Assembly (NCBI GenBank): GCA_026014485.1 | Contig: JAOZIE010000020.1 | Coordinates: 87,221-151,220 of the forward strand | DNA from: Candidatus Bathyarchaeota archaeon | GTDB taxonomy: Archaea > Thermoproteota > Bathyarchaeia > Bathyarchaeales > Bathycorpusculaceae | Length of the DNA stretch: 64,000 nt | Direction: 5' to 3' | Part shown: positions 1-7,682 of the stretch, piece after piece | Position numbering within the stretch: the first letter of the stretch is position 1 | Layout: every line of letters begins with the position of its first letter | Translations under genes and position numbers: made by a program | Notes under the pieces: generated by a model | What the model saw: only the letters and a program-made list of their open reading frames with translations | Databases searched by the model: none | Told to the model about the DNA's origin: nothing

Positions 1-369
1 GCGTATCCTGTAGCCTGCGTTTATGTCCGTTAATATACTTTTTAACTGCCGCATAACCGTTCACTGGCGTTTGCAAAGTCCTTCTTTAAACTGGCTGGTT
101 TCTTTCTGGGTGGGCTTTGTTTTTTGGGTTTTTGTGGAAAATTTTAAGCTTCTTTTTGTCGTTTGTTTTTGAAGCTTTTTCCTTGAAAGAACCCTTTGCA
201 GCCTTTTTTGTTTACGCTTATTTTGTGTATTTTCCCGTGTGCTACGGAGATGGTTTAGGTTCCTATTACACAATTGCTGTAAAAACAGCTTATATATGCG
301 CTAAGCATAGTGTGTTCGTTGGTTCATCGTACACTACCAGCGTTAGAAGCTGGTAACGTCGTGAATTGT
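1..369. other. Intergenic region upstream of nrdR
   Basis: I see no gene in this T-rich stretch. A short reading frame on each strand crosses it, but both have low-complexity composition (runs of F/L or K/Q) and no recognisable family. The only clear signal is the TATA box for nrdR near 289-298. Confidence 0.6.
289..298 (+). promoter_or_regulatory. TATA box of the nrdR-nrdD-nrdG operon
   Basis: CTTATATATG fits an archaeal TATA box. A start of transcription about 25 bases downstream (near 320) would give a leader of about 50 bases before the nrdR ATG. I looked for a bacterial NrdR box around it and found only a weak half match (ACACAATTGCTGT at about 269). Confidence 0.5.
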
Positions 370-819
370 ATGAAATGTCCTTACTGCGGGTCTGAAGAAT
401 CTAAAACTCTGGAAACACGCGATTCATTAGAGAACACCACGCGTCGAAGAAAAGAGTGCATGCGCTGCGGTAAACGCTTCACCACCTACGAATATGTGGA
501 AAACGTGGAGCTCATGGTTCAAAAAAAAGACGGCAAACTTGAACGGTTTGACGTAAACAAAATCATCCGTGGTCTACAGAAAGCCTGTGAGAAAAGACCT
601 GTATCGATGGATCAGGTTCATGAGTTGGCGGGGCGGGTGAGGCAGGACCTAATGTTGAAGGGCAAGGAAGAGGTTACGTCGCAGGAAATCGGCGATTTAG
701 TAATGAAGTACCTCAAAGACTTGGACCGTATAGCATACATCCGCTTTGCTTCGGTGTACAAGAAGTTTGAGGAGCCTGAAGACTTCAGGCAGTTACTCCT
801 TGAGGTGAAGAAAAAATGA
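370..819 (+). CDS. nrdR: Transcriptional regulator NrdR
   Basis: This is the zinc-ribbon/ATP-cone repressor that senses (d)ATP and controls ribonucleotide reductase genes. The 149-residue product has the family's usual length. The zinc ribbon uses C3, C6, C30 and C33, and the ATP-cone fills roughly residues 47-137. I chose the ATG that gives MKCPYC because NrdR proteins start this way; a GTG three codons upstream and longer starts are open but not conserved. Its stop overlaps the nrdD start by four bases (ATGA), so the two genes are translationally coupled. NrdR is mainly bacterial, so finding it as first gene of an archaeal nrd operon suggests autoregulation of a transferred unit. Function is clear from the family; direct regulation of nrdDG is inferred. 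Confidence 0.93.
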   Translation: MKCPYCGSEESKTLETRDSLENTTRRRKECMRCGKRFTTYEYVENVELMVQKKDGKLERFDVNKIIRGLQKACEKRPVSMDQVHELAGRVRQDLMLKGKEEVTSQEIGDLVMKYLKDLDRIAYIRFASVYKKFEEPEDFRQLLLEVKKK

Positions 820-2942
820 AGTATGTCAGAAAACGTGATGGAAAACTAGAACCTTTCGATAAAGAACGCATAACCGTAGCCGTCTGGAAAGCCGCCAAAG
901 CCGTAGGCGGAAAAGACCGTGGGCAAGCCAAAAAAATCAGCGCCCAAGTCGTAGCTGAACTTAACAGCCGATTCGGCGAAGACGGCTGCCCAACTGTAGA
1001 GGAAATTCAAGACCTTGTAGAAAAAATGCTCATCGAGAATGGGCACGCGCAAACCGCCAAGGCCTACATCCTCTACCGTAAGCAGCATCAGGACATGCGC
1101 GAGTTAGCTGCGCTCCTTAGCAGCGCCGACCTCGTTGACCAGTATTTAGAGGTTGAGGATTGGCGGGTTAAAGAGAACAGTAACATGAGCTACTCGTTGC
1201 AGGGATTAAACAATTACCTCTCATCCACGGTTATAGCTAAGTACTGGATAAGCAGGATTTACCCTGACCGCATAGCAAGCGCGCATTTTTCAGGCGACAT
1301 CCACGTACACGACTTAGGCGTTTTGGGACCCTACTGTGTAGGCTGGGACGTCAGCGACCTGCTCATGTCAGGCTTCGGAGGCGTTGCGGGGAAAATCGAG
1401 AGCAAACCCGCCAAGCATTTCCGTACCGCTCTGGGGCAAGTCGTAAACTTTTTCTACACGCTGCAGGGTGAAGCCGCAGGTGCACAGGCATTCAGCAACT
1501 TCGACACATATCTGGCGCCGTTCATACGATACGACCACTTGACGCAGAAAGATGTAGAGCAGGGACTGCAAGAGTTCTTCTTCAACATGAACGTACCCAC
1601 CCGCGTCGGCTTCCAGACCCCCTTCACCAACCTAACATTGGACTTGACCGTGCCCACATTCATGAAAAACGAAGGCGTCATATTCAACGGCAAAGTAACC
1701 GAAGACACCTACGGCGGCATGACCAAAGAAATGGAAATGTTCAACCTTGCATTCGCCAAAGTCATGGCGCAAGGCGACTCCAAAGGCAGAGTCTTCACCT
1801 TCCCTATCCCCACCTACAACGTAACCAAAGACTTCGACTGGGACTCTGACGTGTCACAGCGTATCTTTGAAGTCACCGCCAAATACGGTGTCCCATACTT
1901 TAGCAACTTTGTCAACAGCGACATGCGCCCCGAAGACGTACGCAGCATGTGCTGCCGCCTACGCATCGACAACCGCGAACTGCGTAAACGGGGCGGAGGC
2001 TTCTTTGGCGCTAACCCGTTGACAGGCAGCATCGGCGTCGTCACTTTGAACATGCCCCGGGTCGGTTACCTGTCCAAAGATGAAGATGAATACTTCGAAC
2101 GCATAGAACGCATAATGGACACCGCCCGAGCCAGCCTTGAAATCAAGCGTAAGGCACTTGAGGCATTCACCGAAAACGGTTTGTACCCCTACAGCCGCCG
2201 CTACCTGCGTCACGTCAAAGCAAAATACGACAAGTACTGGAAGAACCACTTCTCCACCATAGGCTTAGTTGGAATTAACGAGTCCATTGTGAACCTTATT
2301 GGGCAAAACCTCGCTTCCAAAGATGGCTTAGAATTCGCCGTTAAGACCCTCACGTTCATGCGTAAGAAACTCTTAGCTTACCAAGAGGAAACAGGCGACA
2401 TCTATAACCTTGAAGCCACACCCGCCGAAGGCACATCATACAGGCTGGCCCGCATCGACAAACGTACACACCCAAACATCATCGCCGCCAACGAGCGCCT
2501 CGTACAAACCCAACATGCAGAACCCTTCTACACCAACAGCAGCCAACTGCCCGTGGACTTCGAAGGCGACCTCTTCGACGCGCTGGAGCATCAGGAACAG
2601 CTACAGCCACTCTACACAGGAGGCACCGTTTTCCACATATTCCTCGGCGAACGACTACACTCGTGGAAATCAGCCGCAGAACTCATCAAAAAAGTCTCTT
2701 GGAACAGCCGCTTGCCCTACTTCACGTTGACGCCAACGTTCAGCATCTGCCCCAACCACGGCTACACCAGCGGCGAGCACAAGCAGTGCCCTGTCTGTGG
2801 TGCTAACTGCGAAGTCTACAGCCGAGTCGTCGGTTACCTGCGACCCGTGGACCAGTGGAACGACGGCAAACAGGCAGAATTCGCAATACGCAGAACCTTC
2901 GACAAATCCACAGTAATGGCTACCGTGCCCATGACCGCCTAA
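816..2942 (+). CDS. nrdD: Anaerobic (class III) ribonucleoside-triphosphate reductase
   Basis: NrdD reduces ribonucleoside triphosphates to deoxyribonucleotides with a glycyl radical and formate as reductant, in the cytoplasm under anoxia. The 708-residue protein starts with an ATP-cone (about 1-95) and continues as the ten-stranded barrel. The C-terminal glycyl-radical loop RVVGYL is intact with the radical Gly at 673. The zinc site just before it reads C645-x2-H648 and C658-x2-C661, with a further C665, so one of the usual four Cys ligands may be His. It sits between its regulator NrdR and its activase NrdG. Identity is very secure; the altered zinc ligand is read from the sequence only. 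Confidence 0.96.
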   Translation: MKYVRKRDGKLEPFDKERITVAVWKAAKAVGGKDRGQAKKISAQVVAELNSRFGEDGCPTVEEIQDLVEKMLIENGHAQTAKAYILYRKQHQDMRELAALLSSADLVDQYLEVEDWRVKENSNMSYSLQGLNNYLSSTVIAKYWISRIYPDRIASAHFSGDIHVHDLGVLGPYCVGWDVSDLLMSGFGGVAGKIESKPAKHFRTALGQVVNFFYTLQGEAAGAQAFSNFDTYLAPFIRYDHLTQKDVEQGLQEFFFNMNVPTRVGFQTPFTNLTLDLTVPTFMKNEGVIFNGKVTEDTYGGMTKEMEMFNLAFAKVMAQGDSKGRVFTFPIPTYNVTKDFDWDSDVSQRIFEVTAKYGVPYFSNFVNSDMRPEDVRSMCCRLRIDNRELRKRGGGFFGANPLTGSIGVVTLNMPRVGYLSKDEDEYFERIERIMDTARASLEIKRKALEAFTENGLYPYSRRYLRHVKAKYDKYWKNHFSTIGLVGINESIVNLIGQNLASKDGLEFAVKTLTFMRKKLLAYQEETGDIYNLEATPAEGTSYRLARIDKRTHPNIIAANERLVQTQHAEPFYTNSSQLPVDFEGDLFDALEHQEQLQPLYTGGTVFHIFLGERLHSWKSAAELIKKVSWNSRLPYFTLTPTFSICPNHGYTSGEHKQCPVCGANCEVYSRVVGYLRPVDQWNDGKQAEFAIRRTFDKSTVMATVPMTA

Positions 2943-2961
2943 AATAGCGAGTGACCAATCG

Positions 2962-3639
2962 ATGAAGTTTAGTGGCATACAAAAAATCAGCCTTATCGAT
3001 TACCCCAACAAAATCGCCTCCGTCCTCTTCACGCCAGGATGCAACCTGCGCTGCGGCTTCTGCCACAACTGGCGCATAGCCGTAGACCCCCAGCCGCCTT
3101 TCCTGCAGGAAGCCACCGCCTTGGAGCTTCTGGAAGCCCGCAAACGATACGTAGACGCCGTAGTCGTGACAGGCGGGGAACCCTGCATACACAAGGAACT
3201 CCCCAAATTCCTCGCTAAGCTCAAGGAACGCGGCTTCAGCGTTAAGCTGGACACCAACGGCTTCTTCCCCGACGTCCTCGAAGAATGTCTCGGCAGCGTG
3301 GACTACGTGGCTTTAGACGTGAAAACCTCGCCAGAAAAATACTCGCGGCTGGGCGCGTCGGATACTGCAGAGTTGATGCGGACGGTGGAAATCCTCAAGA
3401 CAGGCAAGGTGCCCTACGAGTTCCGAACTACGCTGGTGCCTGACTTAGTCAACGCCGAAGATGTTGCGTGCATAGGCGAAATGGTAAAAGGCGCTTCAAC
3501 CGTGGCGCTGCAGCAGTTCGTGCCCGAAGACACCTTGGACAAGAGCTTTCAGGCGCTTCGTCCCTACGCGCCAGAAGACATCAAAGGCTTCGCGGAAACC
3601 CTGCACAAATACGCCCAAAACATCGTGCTACGTGTATAG
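2962..3639 (+). CDS. nrdG: Anaerobic ribonucleotide reductase activating protein (radical SAM)
   Basis: NrdG is the radical SAM enzyme that makes the glycyl radical on NrdD. The CxxxCxxC cluster motif is C27, C31, C34 (TPGCNLRCGFCHNW). The product has 225 residues, longer than the ~155-residue enterobacterial NrdG and typical of the archaeal/clostridial type. A purine-rich GAGTGA sits about 9 bases ahead of the ATG, 19 bases after the nrdD stop, so it is the third gene of the nrdR-nrdD-nrdG operon. Family members of this size can be mistaken for pyruvate formate-lyase activases, but the nrdD neighbour settles the assignment. Confidence 0.93.
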   Translation: MKFSGIQKISLIDYPNKIASVLFTPGCNLRCGFCHNWRIAVDPQPPFLQEATALELLEARKRYVDAVVVTGGEPCIHKELPKFLAKLKERGFSVKLDTNGFFPDVLEECLGSVDYVALDVKTSPEKYSRLGASDTAELMRTVEILKTGKVPYEFRTTLVPDLVNAEDVACIGEMVKGASTVALQQFVPEDTLDKSFQALRPYAPEDIKGFAETLHKYAQNIVLRV

Positions 3640-3645
3640 ACCGCT

Positions 3646-3676
3646 CTTTTTCTTTTTTTAATCACACGTTTTTTTA
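3646..3676 (+). terminator. Oligo-T terminator after nrdG
   Basis: Three T tracts, two of them of seven or more, follow the nrdG stop within 40 bases. Archaeal transcription usually ends at such tracts without a hairpin. Confidence 0.55.
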
Positions 3677-3770
3677 TGTTGCCACTGTATTCGTGCATGT
3701 GGCATTAGGATAGGTTTACTTTGTTTTATGGGTTAGTTGGGTTAACCCCTTTGCTTCCTGTAGACGTGTA

Positions 3771-3795
3771 TGTTGTAGTATCATAGCAGTCACAA
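3771..3795 (-). promoter_or_regulatory. 25-bp split motif (solitary copy, minus strand)
   Basis: On the minus strand this reads TTGTGACTG, seven variable bases, ACTACAACA. Both 9-base arms are identical to the copies at 5357 and 19628. Unlike most other copies it has no TATA box directly before it. It lies in the nrdG-ilvC gap and points towards the 3' end of nrdG, so it is not an obvious promoter for a listed gene. Confidence 0.6.
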
Positions 3796-3954
3796 CTGCG
3801 TGGCGTTACGTGGGCGGTTTTACCCCGATTTATCTGGCGGATTTTTGGGCTGTGAAGCGGCAGACATTATTTGGTTAAGGAAACGCCAGCACGGTTTGAG
3901 GACAATTCTTAATTATATCCTGTTTATCACATAATCAGCCTTGAGGAAACAGCT

Positions 3955-5019
3955 ATGGTTAAGATAGACTTTGGTGGCGTACAAGAAGACGTCATCACAC
4001 GGAAAGAATTCACCGTCCAGAAAGCTCAGGAAGTTTTAAAGGACGAAGTTGTGGTTTCACTCGGATACGGGATTCAAGGACAAGCGCAATCGCTTAACAT
4101 GCGGGACAACGGCGTAAAAGTCATTATCGGACAAGAAAACACTGGACCCCACAAACCCTACTGGGACAAAGCCGTCGCAGACGGGTGGGTTCCCGGCGAA
4201 ACGCTTTTCCCCATGGAGGAAGCAGCTAAACGGGGAACCATCAAGATGTTCCTGCTGACCGATGCTGGGCAGAAGGACGCTTGGCCTGCTGTGAAAAAGA
4301 CGCTGAAGGCTGGCGACGCAATTTACTTCAGCCACGGATTCAGCATCGTTTACAGGGACCAAACAGGTGTGGTTCCTCCAGACGACGTTGACGTAATTTT
4401 GGTTGCGCCGAAAGGTTCGGGAACTAGCGTGCGCAGGAACTTTGTGGATGGAAGCGGCATCAACTGCAGCTTTGCAGTTCACAAGGATGCTTCGGGTAAA
4501 GCTCAGGACCGCGTGAAAGCCATGGGCATCGCGATTGGCGCGGGCTACTTGTTCCCAACGACCTTCGAGAAAGAAGTCTACAGCGATTTAACAGGCGAAC
4601 GCGGAGTCCTTATGGGCGCGCTAGCTGGCATCATGGAAGCCCAATATAACACACTGCGGGAACGCGGTCACAGCCCAAGCGAAGCATTCAACGAAACCGT
4701 TGAGGAACTCACACAGAGCCTAATTAGACTCGTGGACGAAAACGGCATGGACTGGATGTACTGTAACTGCAGCGAAACCGCACGCATCGGCGCCCTTCGC
4801 TGGAGAAACCGTTTCCGCGACGGAACAAAACCGCTGTTTGATTCGCTGTATGACCTTGTGGCTACAGGCGAAGAAACCCGCATCGTGCTAGACAAAAGCA
4901 AGGCACCCGATTACCGCCAGAAACTCGCTGACGAACTCAAAGCTATGGGAAACAGCGAGATGTGGCGTGCAGGCGTAACAGTTCGTTCGCTACGTCCTGA
5001 ACAGAAGAAGCCTGAGTAA
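3955..5019 (+). CDS. ilvC: Ketol-acid reductoisomerase, Bacteroidetes/eukaryote type
   Basis: IlvC converts 2-acetolactate or 2-aceto-2-hydroxybutyrate to the dihydroxy acid in branched-chain amino acid synthesis, with NAD(P)H and Mg2+. The Rossmann motif GYGIQG is near residue 38; the metal-binding Asp and Glu lie in SDLTGERG. The 354-residue sequence carries many words I know from Bacteroidetes IlvC and yeast Ilv5 (DGWVPGETLF, VAPKGSG, HSPSEAFNETVEE, GMDWMY) and not from usual archaeal IlvC, so this gene was probably acquired. A GAGG ribosome site precedes the ATG and a TATA box lies about 40 bases upstream. It stands alone: ilvB, ilvD and leu genes are not nearby. Function is secure; the transfer is inferred. 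Confidence 0.95.
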   Translation: MVKIDFGGVQEDVITRKEFTVQKAQEVLKDEVVVSLGYGIQGQAQSLNMRDNGVKVIIGQENTGPHKPYWDKAVADGWVPGETLFPMEEAAKRGTIKMFLLTDAGQKDAWPAVKKTLKAGDAIYFSHGFSIVYRDQTGVVPPDDVDVILVAPKGSGTSVRRNFVDGSGINCSFAVHKDASGKAQDRVKAMGIAIGAGYLFPTTFEKEVYSDLTGERGVLMGALAGIMEAQYNTLRERGHSPSEAFNETVEELTQSLIRLVDENGMDWMYCNCSETARIGALRWRNRFRDGTKPLFDSLYDLVATGEETRIVLDKSKAPDYRQKLADELKAMGNSEMWRAGVTVRSLRPEQKKPE

Positions 5020-5020
5020 T

Positions 5021-5058
5021 CGACTCCTTTCCTTTTTTCTTCAATACCTTTTTCTTTT
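5021..5058 (+). terminator. Oligo-T terminator after ilvC
   Basis: A pyrimidine-rich run with T tracts of six, five and four follows the ilvC stop directly. Confidence 0.5.
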
Positions 5059-5190
5059 ATACCCTCCCTCGTTTTCTGCGGGGTTTGTTTTGGGGTGCTT
5101 TTTTGTTTCTGCGTTTGTTTTGGGTTTTTGTTACGTATAAAAATGGTTTAAAAAGGGTACAAAGGGGCGTTTTTGGTTCCGAATGGAATT

Positions 5191-5317
5191 TTGGCGGGTC
5201 TTGCTGCTAACTTTGCAGATAGAAAAGACAGGTTTGCTGGGAAATTAGAGGGATGTGTTCTTCTGCATTGTTGGCTTCTGACCCGCCAATCTTGGACGCA
5301 CGTTGAAGGCTTCAGGA
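5191..5317. ncRNA. Candidate structured RNA element, copy 1
   Basis: Three nested helices can form: P1 TTGGCGGGTC with GACCCGCCAA (5191-5200/5280-5289, ten perfect pairs), P2 GCTAAC with GTTGGC (5206-5211/5270-5275, one G-U) and P3 TGCAGA with TCTGCA (5214-5219/5262-5267). The apical loop holds CTGGGAA and AGAGGGA, and after P1 comes GGCTTCAGGA. The same plan with different helix sequences occurs at 19108 and 19465. Preserved pairing with changed bases points to selection on an RNA fold. Strand, function and whether it is transcribed are unknown. Confidence 0.5.
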
Positions 5318-5344
5318 AACGGTTTGTTTCTATCCCCGTTTAAT

Positions 5345-5381
5345 GCTTATAACATGTTGTGACTGTGTATGCACTACAACA
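5345..5381 (+). promoter_or_regulatory. TATA box plus 25-bp split motif, copy linked to element 1
   Basis: GCTTATAAC is followed four bases later by TTGTGACTG, seven bases, ACTACAACA. At normal archaeal spacing transcription would begin near the end of the motif, so the motif would fill the space between TATA box and start site, a typical operator position. A GAGGC/GCCTC stem with T5 lies about 20-45 bases downstream, so a very short transcript is possible. Confidence 0.5.
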
Positions 5382-5501
5382 GGCAACAATGAGGCCTTCA
5401 CGAGGCGGTTTTCTATGCCTCTTTTTCTGGGTGATTATTCTGATGTTTTGAGCCAAAGTCTTTTAAGCGTCATACGCTCACCATATCTTTGGTGAATTTG
5501 T

Positions 5502-5570
5502 ATGCCGTCTCTGGAAAAGAAGAACAAGGCAAAGAAAGCAAAACATGAAGCCAAAGTTGGCAAAAAATAA
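5502..5570 (+). CDS. Possible 22-residue lysine-rich microprotein
   Basis: An ATG with GGTGA six bases upstream opens a 22-codon frame made almost only of K, A, E and N residues, starting MPSLEKK and ending VGKK. A TATA-like TTTTAAG lies about 40 bases upstream. The good ribosome site and biased composition argue for translation; the tiny size argues for caution. I do not recognise it. Confidence 0.3.
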   Translation: MPSLEKKNKAKKAKHEAKVGKK

Positions 5571-5762
5571 GCTCTAATTGCTTTATGTATGGGCTTTGTG
5601 GGTGCCCGCGTTTGAAAGCAATTGGTAGAGTAGCTTGTCAACCTTTAAACTCTATCTATTTCTTGTAAATCCCTTCGATAGCCAACCGCGTAACACTTGT
5701 GTAGCTGGATTTTCGTGTTAAAACTTATAAGCTTAGGACACACAAATAGACAATTGTTCTTT

Positions 5763-6686
5763 ATGTCAACTCTTAAAACAGCAGTTGCACTAGAACTGGG
5801 AAACATTCTTGCCTTCACCGCAACCTTGGTAGTTAACGGGTTAGCCAGTGCCGCCGTTATAGGTGGAAAAACCACTGCCGAAATCAGCGACCAATACCCG
5901 ACTTTGATTACACCCGCAGGCTACGTCTTCTCCATCTGGGGCATAATCTACACTTTGCTGGCGGTTTTCGTGGTTTACCAAGCTCTGCCCCGCCAAAGAG
6001 AAAAAGCCTTCCAGACGCAGATATCTGGGCTTTTCATCCTCAGCAGCCTCTTCAACATCGCGTGGATTTTCCTTTGGCAGTACGGCTACATCGCGCTGTC
6101 AGTTGCGCCGATTGTTGGGTTGTGGGCGACCTTGGCGGCGATTTACCTGCGCCTCAGAATCGGCAAATCCGATGCTCCTCTTAAAGAGAAACTCTGCATT
6201 CACTTGCCCTTCAGCGTGTACCTTGCTTGGATAACTGTGGCGACAGCGGCTGACATCGCTGCAGCAGCCTCTTATGCGGGTTGGATACAGTGGACAAGCG
6301 CCGACGCGGCTTGGGGCATCGTTGCCGTTGCAGTGCTTGTTGCTATTAGTCTGGGCGTAGTATTAACCCGAAGTGATTTCGCGTTTGGTTTGGTAGTTAT
6401 CTGGGCGCTTGTGGGCGTAGCCGTGAAGCAGAGCAGCGAACCAAACATCGTTTATATGGTTGAAATCGGCGTTGCAATTGTAGTAGCGGCTTTGGCTGTT
6501 GTCGCAATTCTTTTGATGCGGAAAACCCGCAAGCAGCCTCAAGTAGCCGCCTCTGAGGGTTTTTCTGGCTACACTAATATGTGCCTTTATACATACTTCC
6601 CGCGGGGAAAAGCTTGGCTAAACCACAAATTAACTTCGAACAGACCGCGCCACCTCAAATCAGGGTCTCCGTCGGCTCAGCCATAG
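5763..6686 (+). CDS. TspO/MBR-related membrane protein
   Basis: This long relative of the tryptophan-rich sensory protein family has about eight membrane helices. The family words TTAEISDQYP, TPAGYVFSIWG and NIAWIFLWQYG are present. The role is unproven; TspO proteins bind tetrapyrroles and hydrophobic ligands. I chose the ATG giving MSTLKTA; an earlier start adds 22 unlikely residues. The last ~40 residues after EGFSG are not membrane-like and overlap the next gene's promoter and start, so the C-terminal tail may be recent read-through. Length 307 residues. It stands immediately upstream of, and overlaps, the LipS-like gene, although that gene seems to have its own promoter. Confidence 0.75.
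   Translation: MSTLKTAVALELGNILAFTATLVVNGLASAAVIGGKTTAEISDQYPTLITPAGYVFSIWGIIYTLLAVFVVYQALPRQREKAFQTQISGLFILSSLFNIAWIFLWQYGYIALSVAPIVGLWATLAAIYLRLRIGKSDAPLKEKLCIHLPFSVYLAWITVATAADIAAAASYAGWIQWTSADAAWGIVAVAVLVAISLGVVLTRSDFAFGLVVIWALVGVAVKQSSEPNIVYMVEIGVAIVVAALAVVAILLMRKTRKQPQVAASEGFSGYTNMCLYTYFPRGKAWLNHKLTSNRPRHLKSGSPSAQP
6586..6594 (+). promoter_or_regulatory. TATA box for the LipS-like gene, inside tspO 3' end
   Basis: TTTATACAT lies about 25 bases before the TTG at 6614, so transcription would start at or next to the start codon, giving a leaderless message. It lies inside the reading frame of the upstream gene. Confidence 0.4.
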
Positions 6687-7642
6687 TCTTGGGGCTCTTA
6701 GAGGGCAAACTTGACGCTGAACCCACCACCACATACCTCATGACCTATAACCAAGGCAAATGCGTAGCAAACTGCGGCTTCTGCCCCCAAGCCAAAACCA
6801 GCCAAAGCAAAGCCGAACTGCTCTCGCGGGTTTCATGGCCAACCTTCTCAACCAGCAGCGTAATTGGCAAAATCGTAAACTCCGCTAAAACAGGCAAAAC
6901 CAAACGCGTCTGCATCCAAGCCATCAACTACCCACAGGTGTTTGGAGACCTATGCGGTTTCATTCAAGCATTGAAAGCCCAAGTTTCCGTTCCCGTTTCC
7001 GTCAGCTGTCAACCGCTTAACGCGGGTAACTTGTGGCTGCTCTCGCGGGCAGGAACCGACCGAATCGGCATAGCCATTGACGCTGCAACCCCGCAGCTTT
7101 TTGGCAAGGTCAAGGGGGAAGAGGCAGGCGGTCCCTACAGTTGGCAAGACGAGTTCACTTTGCTGCGGACAGCCATAGGCGTGTTTGGCGAAGGCAACGT
7201 TAGCACCCACATAATCGTTGGCTTAGGCGAAACCGAAAAGGAAGTCGTCAAAATAATTCAGAAGTGCGTGGACATGGGCGTTTTGCCTGCGCTTTTCGCT
7301 TTCACTCCTGTCAAAGGCACCGCGTTGGCGGCAAAATCGAAGCCTAAACTTGAAGCCTACAGACGCGTGCAGCTTGCCCGATACCTCATTGTAAACGCGC
7401 TTTCCCGATTCGAAGATATGGCCTTCAACAAGGCGGGGCAAACCACGGATTTCGGGGTTGGCAAAGACCTTTTAGTCAACGCCGCGGAGTCAGGCAAACC
7501 GTTCCAGACCTCAGGGTGCCCCGACTGCAACCGTCCCTTCTACAACGAAAAACCTGGCGGTCCCCTCTACAATTACCCCCGAAACCTGAACCCGCAAGAA
7601 ACCGCAGAGATAAAACAGCAACTAAACGGGTCCCTAACGTAA
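6614..7642 (+). CDS. BioB/LipS-like radical SAM protein, candidate lipoyl synthase subunit
   Basis: The protein has the radical SAM motif C50-x3-C54-x2-C57 (CVANCGFCPQ) after an IRVSVGSA...GLLEGKLDA lead, and a second Cys pair near the C terminus (SGCPDCNRPFY). That layout fits the archaeal two-subunit lipoyl synthases LipS1/LipS2, which are BioB-like; biotin synthase is the alternative. The lipoate ligase gene 1.6 kb away supports lipoate. I cannot tell LipS1 from LipS2, and only one such gene is here. The chosen start is a TTG 25 bases from a TATA box; a GTG at 6581 would add 11 residues. It would insert sulfur into an octanoyl chain on a carrier protein in the cytoplasm. Confidence 0.65.
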   Translation: MAKPQINFEQTAPPQIRVSVGSAIVLGLLEGKLDAEPTTTYLMTYNQGKCVANCGFCPQAKTSQSKAELLSRVSWPTFSTSSVIGKIVNSAKTGKTKRVCIQAINYPQVFGDLCGFIQALKAQVSVPVSVSCQPLNAGNLWLLSRAGTDRIGIAIDAATPQLFGKVKGEEAGGPYSWQDEFTLLRTAIGVFGEGNVSTHIIVGLGETEKEVVKIIQKCVDMGVLPALFAFTPVKGTALAAKSKPKLEAYRRVQLARYLIVNALSRFEDMAFNKAGQTTDFGVGKDLLVNAAESGKPFQTSGCPDCNRPFYNEKPGGPLYNYPRNLNPQETAEIKQQLNGSLT

Positions 7643-7682
7643 ACAAGCAAAAAAGAAAAACAAAAGGCGAAAGCTTGAGCCG

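Larger units (their letters stand above)
3640..3954. other. Intergenic region nrdG-ilvC
   Basis: No gene is visible. The stretch holds the nrdG terminator, the palindrome GGGTTAACCC (3739-3748), the solitary 25-bp motif, a 6-bp stem CTGGCG/CGCCAG (3834-3839 with 3884-3889) and the ilvC TATA box (TTAATTATAT, about 3909-3918). Confidence 0.5.
5020..5762. other. 743-base gap holding a structured element and a possible microprotein
   Basis: No conventional gene is visible. TATA-like sequences lie at about 5131-5155; the three-helix element is at 5191-5317, the TATA-linked 25-bp motif at 5345-5381 and a GAGGC/GCCTC stem followed by TTTTT at about 5398-5428. A 22-codon lysine-rich reading frame lies at 5502-5570. 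Confidence 0.6.

Noticed and set aside
265-285. Possible bacterial NrdR box ahead of nrdR
   Set aside because: Only the first half (ACACAATT) resembles the 16-base consensus; the second half does not match.
117-356. 79-codon plus-strand frame ahead of nrdR
   Set aside because: Phe/Tyr-rich composition from T-rich DNA; it also covers the nrdR promoter.
3834-3889. Possible fourth copy of the structured element beside the solitary 25-bp motif
   Set aside because: Only a 6-bp stem CTGGCG/CGCCAG is shared; the conserved loop and the GGCTTCAGGA tail are absent.
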